DNA from: Novosphingobium hassiacum
GTDB taxonomy: Bacteria; Pseudomonadota; Alphaproteobacteria; Sphingomonadales; Sphingomonadaceae
NCBI RefSeq assembly: GCF_014196055.1
Contig: NZ_JACICY010000001.1
Location: 820,203-884,202, forward strand
Direction: 5' to 3'
Length of the DNA stretch: 64,000 nt
Shown: in pieces, positions 19,205 to 27,741 of the stretch
Numbering within the stretch: the stretch's first letter is position 1
How the letters are laid out: each line of letters starts with the position of its first letter
Notes under the pieces: model-generated
The model's database searches: none
What the model was told of the DNA's origin: nothing
The model's input: the letters and a program-made list of their open reading frames with translations, nothing else
Position numbers and translations under genes: made by a program

Positions 19205-19387
19205 CCGTTACGGGCAGGTCTCCTGGCTCTCGGGTCAATGTCATCCACTTCACCTTCCCGGCCCCGAGGGACCAGTGGCATAACGAAGCGGCGACTCGCC
19301 GATCACAGTTGCGGGGGCAGCTCCGGATCATGGCCGATGACCATTCCCGGATTCCCTATTCATCCCATCGCTGGGAACCTGTAACGG
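19205..19387 (-). promoter_or_regulatory. Cobalamin riboswitch (aptamer)
   Basis: Read on the minus strand, the P1 stem is CCGTTAC (19381-19387) with GTAACGG (19205-19211). The core segments GCTGCCCCCGCAACTGT and GCCACTG, a GGGAAGG..GAAGT run, and the B12 box AGCCAGGAGACCTGCC (about 19213-19228) follow in canonical order. It precedes btuB, so the whole import and salvage operon is expected to shut off when adenosylcobalamin is plentiful. Its 5' end lies only about 45 bp from divergent cobU, so the operon promoter must be within or beside the cobU start. Confidence 0.95.
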
Positions 19388-19433
19388 ACGCGCCTATGTC
19401 GCGGCGCAGCATGAAAGGCAAGCAGAAGCAGTG

Positions 19434-19943
19434 ATGGGCAAAGCAGTTTTGATATTGGGTGGAGCGCGATCGGGCAAAAGTGCCATGGCCGAGCAGCTGG
19501 GCGATGCCCTGCCCGGCCCACATATTTACGTCGCTACAGCGCAGGCGTTCGACGATGAAATGACCAAACGTATCGCCCGCCACCGCGCCGAACGGGCGCA
19601 TCACTGGCAAACGATCGAATGCCCGCTCGCCCTGCCCGAAACGATTGGAGCGCATGATGCGCAAGGCAGCGTAATGCTCGTCGATTGCCTGACCTTGTGG
19701 TTGAGCAACCTGATGCACGAGGATCACGATGTAGCAGCGGCACGGTGCCGCCTCGCGGGTTTGCTCGCCGATATACGCGGGACACTGCTTCTGGTTTCAA
19801 ACGAGGTCGGGCAAGGGATCGTCCCGGACAACCCCCTCGCCCGTCAATTTCGCGATGAGGCTGGCTGGCTCAATCAAGCCTTGGCCCGCACCGCGAATGA
19901 GGTGTGGTTTGTAACTGCAGGCATTGCCCAACAGTTGAAGTAA
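19434..19943 (+). CDS. cobU: Adenosylcobinamide kinase / guanylyltransferase
   Basis: 169 residues from ATG 19434 (a GTG one codon earlier is possible). It phosphorylates adenosylcobinamide and then transfers GMP. The P-loop LILGGARSGKSAMAE, the guanylyl-accepting His region IARHRAERAHHWQT, the Walker B-like VMLVDCLTLWLSN and LVSNEVGQGIVP match CobU/CobP. It is divergent from the salvage operon and is not downstream of the riboswitch, so it may be regulated separately. Confidence 0.93.
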   Translation: MGKAVLILGGARSGKSAMAEQLGDALPGPHIYVATAQAFDDEMTKRIARHRAERAHHWQTIECPLALPETIGAHDAQGSVMLVDCLTLWLSNLMHEDHDVAAARCRLAGLLADIRGTLLLVSNEVGQGIVPDNPLARQFRDEAGWLNQALARTANEVWFVTAGIAQQLK

Positions 19944-20143
19944 GTTGGCCATTTCAACCGGACTGTCGCCACTTCCTGGCAGTTTCAAGCTGCGGGCTTC
20001 TTCTTTCTGGCTCTGTGTGCAGCGGTGCTGGGGCGGAAGCGGCAGCTACCTTTTCCGGTTCCCAAGATAGGCACTGGCACCCACTCTATTTCAGAGCGGT
20101 CAGACAGGGATTCGTAGACGGGTCAAGCCGAAAGGTTCACAGA

Positions 20144-20749
20144 TCACACCCCCCCTCTGGTCTCGATCTTCTGGGTCATCGTACGGGCCAGTGCCAGCCT
20201 CAGACCATTGATCAGCGTGTCGAGCGCAAAGCGGAAGGCCTGATCGTGGTCATAATTTTCGATGGGACGATCGGCGCGCTGACGTTCGCTATCTTCGTGC
20301 AACTGCCAGCCAACCATAAAGCGCGTGATCAACTTTGAACCGTAGATCGCGTGCTCTTCGGAAAAACCGGCTTCCCGCAGTGGCTTTGACAGCAGGTCGC
20401 GCGGTTCGGTGGGCAGCGATGCCGCCACGAGCCTTGCCCCGTCGCGACAGTCCAACACGACTTCATAGCTGCGCGTCGCAACCGCACGCAACCATTCGTC
20501 CCACGGCTCTCCCGGGTGCGGCGCGCGCAGTACCGGCAGGAGAATTGACGCTGCCATGTGATCGAGCAGCACGGCCTTGCTGGGAAAATGGCGATAAAGC
20601 GCAGGCCCTTCGACCCCAAGATGATCGCCAAGCCTCCGCGTGGTCAACTTGTCGAGGCCGATCTGGTTGAGCAGCACCAACCCTGCTTCGACGATCGTCT
20701 CGCGCGTCAGCGTCGCCTTCTTGTCCTGATCCTTGCTCTTGCGGTCCAT
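20144..20749 (-). CDS. TetR-type repressor (TetR_C domain)
   Basis: 201 residues from ATG 20749, five bases after AGAGG (TTG 20752 rejected). The HTH reads LTTRRLGDHLGVEGPALYRHF, which lines up with the Tet repressor helix [21 protein letters not shown]. The C-terminal half also resembles the tetracycline repressor (CRDGARLVAASLPTEP and GWQLHEDSERQ), so it is close to TetR proper rather than only the wider superfamily. It is the last gene of the 20.9-30.4 kb catabolic operon. Two tetO-like palindromes at 30467-30505 are the likely targets, giving autoregulation. The ligand is unlikely to be tetracycline, because no efflux gene accompanies it. Confidence 0.87.
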   Translation of the reverse strand: MDRKSKDQDKKATLTRETIVEAGLVLLNQIGLDKLTTRRLGDHLGVEGPALYRHFPSKAVLLDHMAASILLPVLRAPHPGEPWDEWLRAVATRSYEVVLDCRDGARLVAASLPTEPRDLLSKPLREAGFSEEHAIYGSKLITRFMVGWQLHEDSERQRADRPIENYDHDQAFRFALDTLINGLRLALARTMTQKIETRGGV

Positions 20750-20895
20750 CAACGCCTCTTACTGTCATGGCCGCATCGAAAGAATGGCCACGAGGCGGGC
20801 GCGTTAGCACCAGAAACATCGCAAGTAATGTGGTATTGCGCCCTTATCCGAAAACCAGACGGGGAAGGATGCAAACGCACCCTTCCCCGCAATGA

Positions 20896-21492
20896 TCACA
20901 GCGCGGCAATCGCATCCTTTGCAGCCGCAACCGAGGCTGCGCGCATCTCAGGTCCGAAGCCGATTTTGTCAGCCCGGACGATCGTCAGGTCAGTCACGCC
21001 GAGGAAGCCGAAAAATACTCGCAGCAGGCTTTCCTGATGCTCAGCCGGATCGCCTGCTTCATACATGCCGCCTTGCGAGGAAGCGATGATCACGCGGGTG
21101 TTCCCGGCAAGGCCCTTCGGTCCTGCTTCGGAATAAGTGAACGACACGCCAGGCACGCCAAGACGGTCGAGCCAGGCCTTCAACTGCGACGGGACAGTGA
21201 AATTGTACATCGGAGCGCCAATTACCGCCACGTCCGCGCCCATGAACTGCTGTAAAACGGCGAGCTCGGCAGGCGCAGCGGCCTTCATCGCATCGCTCTG
21301 CGCTTCCGGTGGCAGGCGCAGAGCCCCCGTCGTCACCTCGTCGAGGTGAGCAACGGGATTTGCCCCCAGATCAAGGCGCTCAACTTCCGCGCCCGATGTC
21401 TTTGCCACCAGATGCGAAACGATAGCCGCAGTAAGCTCGCGGGTTACTGAATCCTGACCAGTCGTTGAACTGTCGATATGCAAGATCTTCAT
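20896..21492 (-). CDS. azoR: FMN-dependent NADH:quinone/azo reductase
   Basis: 198 residues; the start is ATG 21492, six bases after GAGG. Flavodoxin-like fold with MKILHIDSSTTGQDSVTREL, the FMN-loop PMYNFTVPSQLKAWLDRL, and ASSQGGMYE, all typical of AzoR. It would reduce quinones or azo/nitro compounds using NADH. It lies immediately after the PLP enzyme gene in the catabolic operon, and may protect against quinones made by the two flavin monooxygenases; that link is inference. Confidence 0.9.
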   Translation of the reverse strand: MKILHIDSSTTGQDSVTRELTAAIVSHLVAKTSGAEVERLDLGANPVAHLDEVTTGALRLPPEAQSDAMKAAAPAELAVLQQFMGADVAVIGAPMYNFTVPSQLKAWLDRLGVPGVSFTYSEAGPKGLAGNTRVIIASSQGGMYEAGDPAEHQESLLRVFFGFLGVTDLTIVRADKIGFGPEMRAASVAAAKDAIAAL

Positions 21493-21500
21493 GAATTTCC

Positions 21501-22745
21501 TCACTTGTTGGAACGCTGAACTTCATTGACTGCCCGCGCAAACGCTTCGAGCAGTTGGCCGGTTTCACTTTCGCTGATCGCAAGCGGTGGCCGGATCTTG
21601 AGCGCTGCATTGCCGCGGCCCGCAGCGCCAATCAACACGCCACCGCGGCGCAACGCATTGACGATCGCGGCCGCAATCTCGCCGGAAACGGTCTGCACCC
21701 CGATAAACAGGCCCGCGCCACGCAAGTCCGTAAGCAAGGGCGATGCGGCAATCAGCGGCGAGAGCCCGGCCATCAGGCGCTTCCCCATACGCGCAGCATT
21801 GTCGATCAAGCCTTCGTCGTCGATCACGTCAAGCGTGGCGAGAGCCGCCGCGCAGGACACGGAGCTTCCGCCGAACGTGTTGAAATAACGCTGTATCTTT
21901 GAAAATTCGGTAGCCAGCGTATCGCGCATGATCAGCGCGGCGACAGGCTGGCCATTGCCCATCGGCTTGCCCGTGGTCACCATATCGGGGACCACGCCAT
22001 GCCGCGTGAAACCCCACATGCCGGCACCGGTCCGGCCAAAGCCCGGCTGCACTTCATCGGCAATGAACAGGCCGCCTGCCTTGCGGATGGCTTGCACCCC
22101 GCCAGCAAGAAAGCCCGCCGGATCGGCGATCACACCATCGCTGCCGAAGATCGTATCGACGATCAGGGCCGCGGGCATCACGCCGTCGGCTTCCATCCTC
22201 TCGATGGCCCCGGACACCAGTGCCGCGAACTGCTCAGGCCCAACCGGCACAAGCGGCATCTGAATTGCATAGACGTCCGGCCCCAGTGGCAGCCCGGTGA
22301 CCGGCGACATACCCTGCAGCAGATCGGATGTTCCGTGATAGGCACAATCGGTGACGATCACCCCGCGTTGCCCCGTCATCAAGCGGCTGATGCGGATTGC
22401 CAGATCATTGGCCTCACTGCCCGAATTCGTGAGGACCACCTTTCCAAGCGGTTCGGGCAGCGTGGCCAGCAGGCGCTCTGCCAGCAGGACCGGCAGCTCA
22501 GTCAGATAGCGGGTGTGCGTGTTCAGCACACCGCCCTGTTGCGCCATCGCTGCCAAGATGCGCGGGTGGCAGTGCCCGGCCACCGGCACGTTGTTATAGG
22601 CGTCCAGGTAGCGCTGGCCGTCGGCATCTTCGATCCAGCAGCCTTGCGCACGCACCGCATGGATCGGCTGCTCGTAGAACAGCCGGTAACTTGGCGAGAG
22701 TACGCGCTCGCGCCGGGCAAGCAGTTCGGTTGTTTCCGGATTCAT
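21501..22745 (-). CDS. Class III PLP enzyme, amino-alcohol phospho-lyase-like
   Basis: 414 residues, an aminotransferase class III fold. The PLP Lys lies in TTGKPMGNGQPVAA, and FIADEVQPGFGRTG and YFNTFGGSSVSCAAALA are present. These segments, plus YLDAYNNVPVAGHCHP near the N-terminus, resemble human AGXT2L1/2 (ethanolamine-phosphate and 5-phosphohydroxylysine phospho-lyases) more than ordinary ornithine or omega-amino acid transaminases. A kinase of the matching type is in the same operon (25469-26467). The predicted reaction is elimination of phosphate and ammonia from a phosphorylated amino alcohol. The exact substrate is unknown. Confidence 0.75.
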   Translation of the reverse strand: MNPETTELLARRERVLSPSYRLFYEQPIHAVRAQGCWIEDADGQRYLDAYNNVPVAGHCHPRILAAMAQQGGVLNTHTRYLTELPVLLAERLLATLPEPLGKVVLTNSGSEANDLAIRISRLMTGQRGVIVTDCAYHGTSDLLQGMSPVTGLPLGPDVYAIQMPLVPVGPEQFAALVSGAIERMEADGVMPAALIVDTIFGSDGVIADPAGFLAGGVQAIRKAGGLFIADEVQPGFGRTGAGMWGFTRHGVVPDMVTTGKPMGNGQPVAALIMRDTLATEFSKIQRYFNTFGGSSVSCAAALATLDVIDDEGLIDNAARMGKRLMAGLSPLIAASPLLTDLRGAGLFIGVQTVSGEIAAAIVNALRRGGVLIGAAGRGNAALKIRPPLAISESETGQLLEAFARAVNEVQRSNK

Positions 22746-22770
22746 CTGCCTGCCCCGCCCTTGCAGCCAA

Positions 22771-25275
22771 TCAGAAGTTGCGCGTGAGGGTCAGCGCCCA
22801 CTGGCGTGGCGCCCCCGGTGATACCGACGTCAGCCCCGATTGCTGTGCCTGATCGAAGCGCGTGTTCTCATAGTAGCGGTTGCCAAGGTTGGTCACTTCC
22901 AGCGCCAGCCCCCAGTTGCGATCCTTCGATTTCCACGCAAGCCGGGTCGTGGCGATGAAGTAGCCCTCGATCCGGTTGGTCGGCCCATTGAGCGCTTCGG
23001 TGAAGACATGGCTCTGGTATGATCCGTCGGCGCGAAGCGTCAGCAACCCGGCGTCGCCATCGAGAATGTCGTACTGGATACCGGCTGCGCCCTTCCACTT
23101 CGGCGTGAACGGCGTGACCATGTTCAGCGCGATGAATGTTGCGGGATCAGTGCGTTTGTATTGGAAATCGAGGTAGCTACCCGAAAGATCGAGCGAGAGC
23201 CGATCGGTCGGATAGACCGACAGTTCCGCTTCGAGGCCCTTGACCTTGGCCGTGCCGGCGTTGTTGGGCTGGAAGCACGGGGCAATCGGGCAGGCCAGTA
23301 CGTTGAGGATTATGTCCTTGTAGTCGTTTATGAATCCCGCAACGTTGAGGCGCACGCGCCGATCGAACAGATCGGTCTTGAACCCGATTTCATAGGACGT
23401 GATCGTTTCCGGCTTGAACGACTTGAGCTGGCCCACATCGAACGGCACGCCATTGAATGGATCGATCTGCCCATTGGCAACCGGCAGGACCGTGCCCGGC
23501 GCGAAAAACGGGCGCGGGTTGACGCCGCCAGCGCGATAACCGGTCGAAACCTGACCGTAGACCAGCACTTCATCCGAGAAGCGATAGTCCAGCGCAACGC
23601 GCCAATCGACGCGCTTGCCTTCATACCCATCGGTCAGCCCGTTGAGGCCCAGCAGCGCGCAGTTGGGCGCATTGGCCGGATCGAACGGCGCCCGGCCGGG
23701 AAGGCAGGGTGTGCTGGGGACCGTACCATCGGGGTTGGAGCGGAAGTATTCCTGCGTCTTGCGATCCCATGTGTGGCGGATGCCGCCCGAAAGGCGCAGG
23801 GCGTCCGTAAGTTTGTAATCGCCATTGAGGAACAGCGCGGTCGATTTGCTGGTGCTGTCCTCAGGCCCCTGATTGAAGTTGAGGCCAACGTAAGTGAGCG
23901 CCAAACGGGCGGCGAAAGTGGCGGTGCCCCGGAAGTGGAAGGCGCCCGCGGTCAGGTTCAGCTTGTCGTCCATCAGCTTTGCGTTGGCGCGGAACTCCTG
24001 GCTGAACTGCCAGTTCTTCAGCTTCTGCAGCGCCAGCTGGTTCATGATCGGGCTGCCATCGGCGTCTTCGGCAAAGGTGGCCGTGTAATCGCGGTATGCC
24101 GTGATCGAGCGGACCTGCAGGTTGTCCGAAACATCCCACTTCACGTTGCCCGAGATGCCATAGCTGTCCAGATACGACACGATCGGGATGCTGAACGGGG
24201 TATAGGGGTCCTGCCCGGTGGGCTGACGCGTGTCGGTAAAGGTCGAATAGGTCCAGTAGCGGTTGCGCCCCGCCGTATCGCACGAATTGGGCCCATAGGG
24301 CACGAAGCGGCAATCGAACGGCACAGGCGGCGTTGCGGGGTTGCCGTCGTCGATCGTTAGGCGCGGGTTGTTGGCAAAGCGCAGGACATCGGCGCCCGCT
24401 TCCGAACGATCGCGCGTCAGATCGCCGATCAGGCTGACTTCGAGATTGCTCGCCGGAACCCAACGCAGATAGATGCGGCCAGCGGCCAGCGACTGGCCGC
24501 CCAGCGTACCAAGCTGGCACCCATCGCCCAGGTTCGGTGCTGCCGAAACGCCCGAAGCTGGATGAGTGCAGGCATAATCCATCCGCTTGACGAAACCTTC
24601 ACGGCTGCGCGACACTGCGGAAACGCGGGCGAAAAGCTTGTCGGGCGCAATCGTGAAATCGGCCATGGCCCGTGCATCGAAGCGTTTGTAGGAACCGCCG
24701 GTAACCGAAACCATCCCCGAATTGTCGCCGTTGGGCGCCTTCGAGAACATCTTCACCGCGCCGCCGATCGAATTGCGTCCGGCCAGCGTACCTTGTGGCC
24801 CGCGCAGCACTTCGACGCGATCAAGATCAAGGAGTTCGACGAGCGATCCGGTGAGCGTCGAGTAATATACGTCATCAACATAGATGCCCACGCCCGGTTC
24901 CAGTGCGGGAATGAAGTCCGACTGGCCTACGCCACGGATGAACGCCAGCATGGTCGAACCGAAAGCCTGACCTTGCGGAGCGAGCGTCACGCTGGGGGCC
25001 TGACGCGCAATTTCATAGACGCTTGTCTGGTTTCGCGCCTGCAGCATGTCGCCGGTTACAGCCGTTATGGCGATCGGAGTGTCCTGCAGACGTTCGTTGC
25101 GCAGCGTTGCCGTGACCACGATTTCGGCCGTCTTGCCGCTTGCGGTTGCGGCGGTGGTGCTGGCGTCCTGCGCCAGAGCGCTGGCAGACGTGATGGCCGT
25201 GACAAGACCAATGGCCGATACGCCAAAGCGCAGAGCTACCGATTGACGACGTGCAACTGGGTGCTGTGATCTCAT
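22771..25275 (-). CDS. TonB-dependent outer-membrane receptor
   Basis: 834 residues; the start ATG 25275 follows GAGGGGGGAAAC. Signal peptide ending SALAQ, TonB-box-like TAEIVVTATLRNERLQD, plug with RGPQGTLAGRNSIGGAVKMFS, and a C-terminal WALTLTRNF. The type is the large FecA/CirA-like receptor family expanded in sphingomonads for aromatic and other organic nutrients. It is embedded in the kinase/phospho-lyase operon, so it likely imports that pathway's substrate. Confidence 0.9.
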   Translation of the reverse strand: MRSQHPVARRQSVALRFGVSAIGLVTAITSASALAQDASTTAATASGKTAEIVVTATLRNERLQDTPIAITAVTGDMLQARNQTSVYEIARQAPSVTLAPQGQAFGSTMLAFIRGVGQSDFIPALEPGVGIYVDDVYYSTLTGSLVELLDLDRVEVLRGPQGTLAGRNSIGGAVKMFSKAPNGDNSGMVSVTGGSYKRFDARAMADFTIAPDKLFARVSAVSRSREGFVKRMDYACTHPASGVSAAPNLGDGCQLGTLGGQSLAAGRIYLRWVPASNLEVSLIGDLTRDRSEAGADVLRFANNPRLTIDDGNPATPPVPFDCRFVPYGPNSCDTAGRNRYWTYSTFTDTRQPTGQDPYTPFSIPIVSYLDSYGISGNVKWDVSDNLQVRSITAYRDYTATFAEDADGSPIMNQLALQKLKNWQFSQEFRANAKLMDDKLNLTAGAFHFRGTATFAARLALTYVGLNFNQGPEDSTSKSTALFLNGDYKLTDALRLSGGIRHTWDRKTQEYFRSNPDGTVPSTPCLPGRAPFDPANAPNCALLGLNGLTDGYEGKRVDWRVALDYRFSDEVLVYGQVSTGYRAGGVNPRPFFAPGTVLPVANGQIDPFNGVPFDVGQLKSFKPETITSYEIGFKTDLFDRRVRLNVAGFINDYKDIILNVLACPIAPCFQPNNAGTAKVKGLEAELSVYPTDRLSLDLSGSYLDFQYKRTDPATFIALNMVTPFTPKWKGAAGIQYDILDGDAGLLTLRADGSYQSHVFTEALNGPTNRIEGYFIATTRLAWKSKDRNWGLALEVTNLGNRYYENTRFDQAQQSGLTSVSPGAPRQWALTLTRNF

Positions 25276-25468
25276 ATGTTTCCCCCCTCTTCTAAAAGAA
25301 GCCGTTCTCGTTCCTGCGCCTTTGGATCCATCATTTTTGATTGTTACGATCCGAAATATGTTAGCATTGGTATCAGCACTATTGTTTCGAGAAAAGGACA
25401 AAATTCGTAGCGCTTCGTAGGATTCGGCCAACAGCTATCTTTGCCAAGGTCAAACGCGCGGTTGCGCC

Positions 25469-26467
25469 TCAGGCAGCAGACCGGACAAGCTCCTGCACGA
25501 AGGCTACTCGCCAGCCGAAATAGTTTTCGTTGAAACCTAAAAAGTGCCGTGATTTTGAGATTCTAGCGCGGTGATGTGCGGTCATCACTACATTCTGTAC
25601 AATGCGAGCGGCGACAAGGTGAGGCAGGATTTCTCGCTCGTCGAGAGACAGTTGGACGATGCGCTCACCTCCCCCCAGAAAAGCCTGCATCATCGCTTGT
25701 GCGGTTGACGGCCCGGCCATCTGACCGACCATACCAATGGCAAGATCACACACCCGCGCGGTATGAATTGAGTCGCCAAAATCAATGATCCCGGCAATTC
25801 TATCGGTATTTTTGCTAGCAACGATAACATTTCGGGCGTTGAGATCATTGTGAATGAATTGGCGTGGCAAGGCGTCAAGGGTCGGCGCAATGTCATCGGC
25901 GAAACGCGCGATGAAAGGCACCACGAAATCCGCGAAGGGCACCTCGCGCAGAGAGGCAACGATTGGAGCAAGGTCCGAGACGCGGCGCAAATCCCAGATC
26001 AGCCGTCGATGCATGGCAGGATGGGTAAAATCACGCAGGGCCAAGCCCAGCCGTGCAGCCAGCACCCCACAGGCTTGTGCCTGAACCGTGCTGCGCCCCA
26101 CGTCCATCAGCGGCGTGCCGGGCAGGAAGCTGTAAAGCACTGCAAGCCGCTCGCCAGTGCCCTCTCCCGAATGTCCGACGCCTGACAACCTGACAAATGT
26201 TCCAGCTTCCACAGGCAAGGCCAGGCGCGGCACGGGGAGATCCGGGGCGTGTTCCTCCAGATGGTTCAGAACCGCGCAAAGCATGTCTGCTTCGTCGGCG
26301 GGCGTGTCGGGTGCGAAGACCTTGAGTACGAACTGGCCTTGTCTGGTCTGGACCCGGAAGTTCTCGTCACGCTCTGCCGTCAGGGCGGTGAGCGTGCCAG
26401 AAAGGCCGTAGTGCCGCGCCAGAATCCGGGCGGCACCTTCAAGGCCAAAGACCTGCACTTCAGGCAA
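25469..26467 (-). CDS. APH-family small-molecule kinase (hydroxylysine-kinase-like)
   Basis: 332 residues, aminoglycoside-phosphotransferase fold. The catalytic loop FIHNDLNARNVIV and the metal-binding IIDFGDSIHT are intact; an ATP-binding Lys is in QFVLKVFAP. The context, with a phospho-lyase-like PLP enzyme, points to phosphorylation of the hydroxyl of an amino alcohol, as AGPHD1 (hydroxylysine kinase) does, rather than to antibiotic resistance. The start is unclear: TTG 26467 overlaps the upstream stop by 8 nt and GTG 26458 is an alternative. Confidence 0.78.
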   Translation of the reverse strand: MPEVQVFGLEGAARILARHYGLSGTLTALTAERDENFRVQTRQGQFVLKVFAPDTPADEADMLCAVLNHLEEHAPDLPVPRLALPVEAGTFVRLSGVGHSGEGTGERLAVLYSFLPGTPLMDVGRSTVQAQACGVLAARLGLALRDFTHPAMHRRLIWDLRRVSDLAPIVASLREVPFADFVVPFIARFADDIAPTLDALPRQFIHNDLNARNVIVASKNTDRIAGIIDFGDSIHTARVCDLAIGMVGQMAGPSTAQAMMQAFLGGGERIVQLSLDEREILPHLVAARIVQNVVMTAHHRARISKSRHFLGFNENYFGWRVAFVQELVRSAA

Positions 26468-27698
26468 CCCGATCGAGCAGCTTCAACTTGGCTAACTGGA
26501 TCGCGGTATTCTCGCGCTGGAGCACCGGGTGGGTGCGCAGGACTGCAATGTTGCGCAGGATACGGCCGATCGGCATTCCCTGCTTGGCCGAAGCCGTGGT
26601 GCCGGCCGTGCGATAGATCAGATCTATCGCCTGCCACGAAAGCTCGACGCAACGTTGCGCGATCATCGTCAGTTGCAGGCCTTTCGCAGTATCGAAAGGC
26701 GTGCCTTCATGCTTCGCAGCTTGAGCAAAGGCCATGTAGTCCTCGCCCGATTTCACCATGGCCGCCTCGGCCGTCAGAACCAGCGACAGCGCCTCGCCGT
26801 AGTACTGCTGGGCCACCGGATCGTGGCACCTTTCGCGGAAGGGTGGGGCCATGGACTTCTTGGTAAGCAGCAGCTCTTCGTAGATATCGAGCGCGCCGCG
26901 CGCCGCACCTACCGCAACGGCAGCAGTCTCGCCGATAAGGAAGGGGCCGATTAGCCCTGAATACATGGAATTTTCATGCAGCGGGACATCCGCATCAAGT
27001 GGTTCAGCACCGCGCGCCATGCCGCTTACCACCAGCACGCGGTGATCGGGCACGAAGAGGTCCGTTACGGTCACCCGCTTCGATCCCGTACCGCGCATTC
27101 CCATCACGAACCAATCGTCCTCGATCGAACAATCGCCAATGTCGACAAGGAGTTGGACCAGCGTACCGCCATCGTCCGCATCGATCCGAGCCAGCCCCAT
27201 GAAATGCGTGCCGAGGTCGCACCCTGAAGCCGAGACCCAGCTGTGCGTGATGCGATAGCCGCCCTGCACGCGGCTGGCCGTCCCTAGCGGTGTAAGCGCG
27301 CCGGGGCAGCGAACATCGCCATCCGCTCCATAGATTTCCGCCTGCGTTTCTGCAGGGTAACGTGACAGAAGCAGCGGATGACCGCCCACCAGCGAGGTCA
27401 CCCAGCCGGTTTCGCTGCAACCACGTGCGATCTCCATAATGACGCGGTAAAACGTCGCAATATCGAATTCATAGCCGCCAAATACGCGGGGCTGCACGAT
27501 GCGGAAGAAGCCCCCTTTGATCAGGGCGTCCACCACCGCCTGCGGCACTCGGCCATTGCTTTCACATTCACCCTGTGATGCGCGCAGTAGCGGGCGCAGG
27601 GCACGGGCGCGCTCCAGCAGACGCTTTTGCGTCAGATCCGGTTCGGGCTGCGGGAGAGGCTGAATCCTCAAACTGCCATCGGCTGCAAGACTGGCCAT
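26460..27698 (-). CDS. Flavin-dependent monooxygenase, acyl-CoA-dehydrogenase fold (copy 2)
   Basis: 412 residues from ATG 27698 (AAGGA upstream). It has the group D flavin monooxygenase pattern of HsaA/HpaB-C2: an N-terminal helical domain with GGFFRIVQPRVFGGYEFD, a middle domain with VMGMRGTGSKRVTVTDLFVPDHRVL, and a C-terminal four-helix domain. Such enzymes use reduced FMN or FAD supplied by a reductase; no separate reductase gene is seen here apart from azoR. It is a paralogue of the gene at 29198-30433 and is separated from it by the amidase. Confidence 0.8.
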   Translation of the reverse strand: MASLAADGSLRIQPLPQPEPDLTQKRLLERARALRPLLRASQGECESNGRVPQAVVDALIKGGFFRIVQPRVFGGYEFDIATFYRVIMEIARGCSETGWVTSLVGGHPLLLSRYPAETQAEIYGADGDVRCPGALTPLGTASRVQGGYRITHSWVSASGCDLGTHFMGLARIDADDGGTLVQLLVDIGDCSIEDDWFVMGMRGTGSKRVTVTDLFVPDHRVLVVSGMARGAEPLDADVPLHENSMYSGLIGPFLIGETAAVAVGAARGALDIYEELLLTKKSMAPPFRERCHDPVAQQYYGEALSLVLTAEAAMVKSGEDYMAFAQAAKHEGTPFDTAKGLQLTMIAQRCVELSWQAIDLIYRTAGTTASAKQGMPIGRILRNIAVLRTHPVLQRENTAIQLAKLKLLDRVA

Positions 27699-27741
27699 GG
27701 GTAAAGTCCTTCGTGATAGAATTTCAGGCGCCTGGCGCTGC

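Noticed and set aside
19944-20143. Possible transposase or other gene remnant after cobU
   Set aside because: Short open stretches in both strands (for example one ending RARKKKPAA on the minus strand) but no family could be recognised.
23161-24360. 399-codon plus-strand ORF inside the second TonB receptor
   Set aside because: Antisense shadow with long Arg/Glu-rich text and no motifs.
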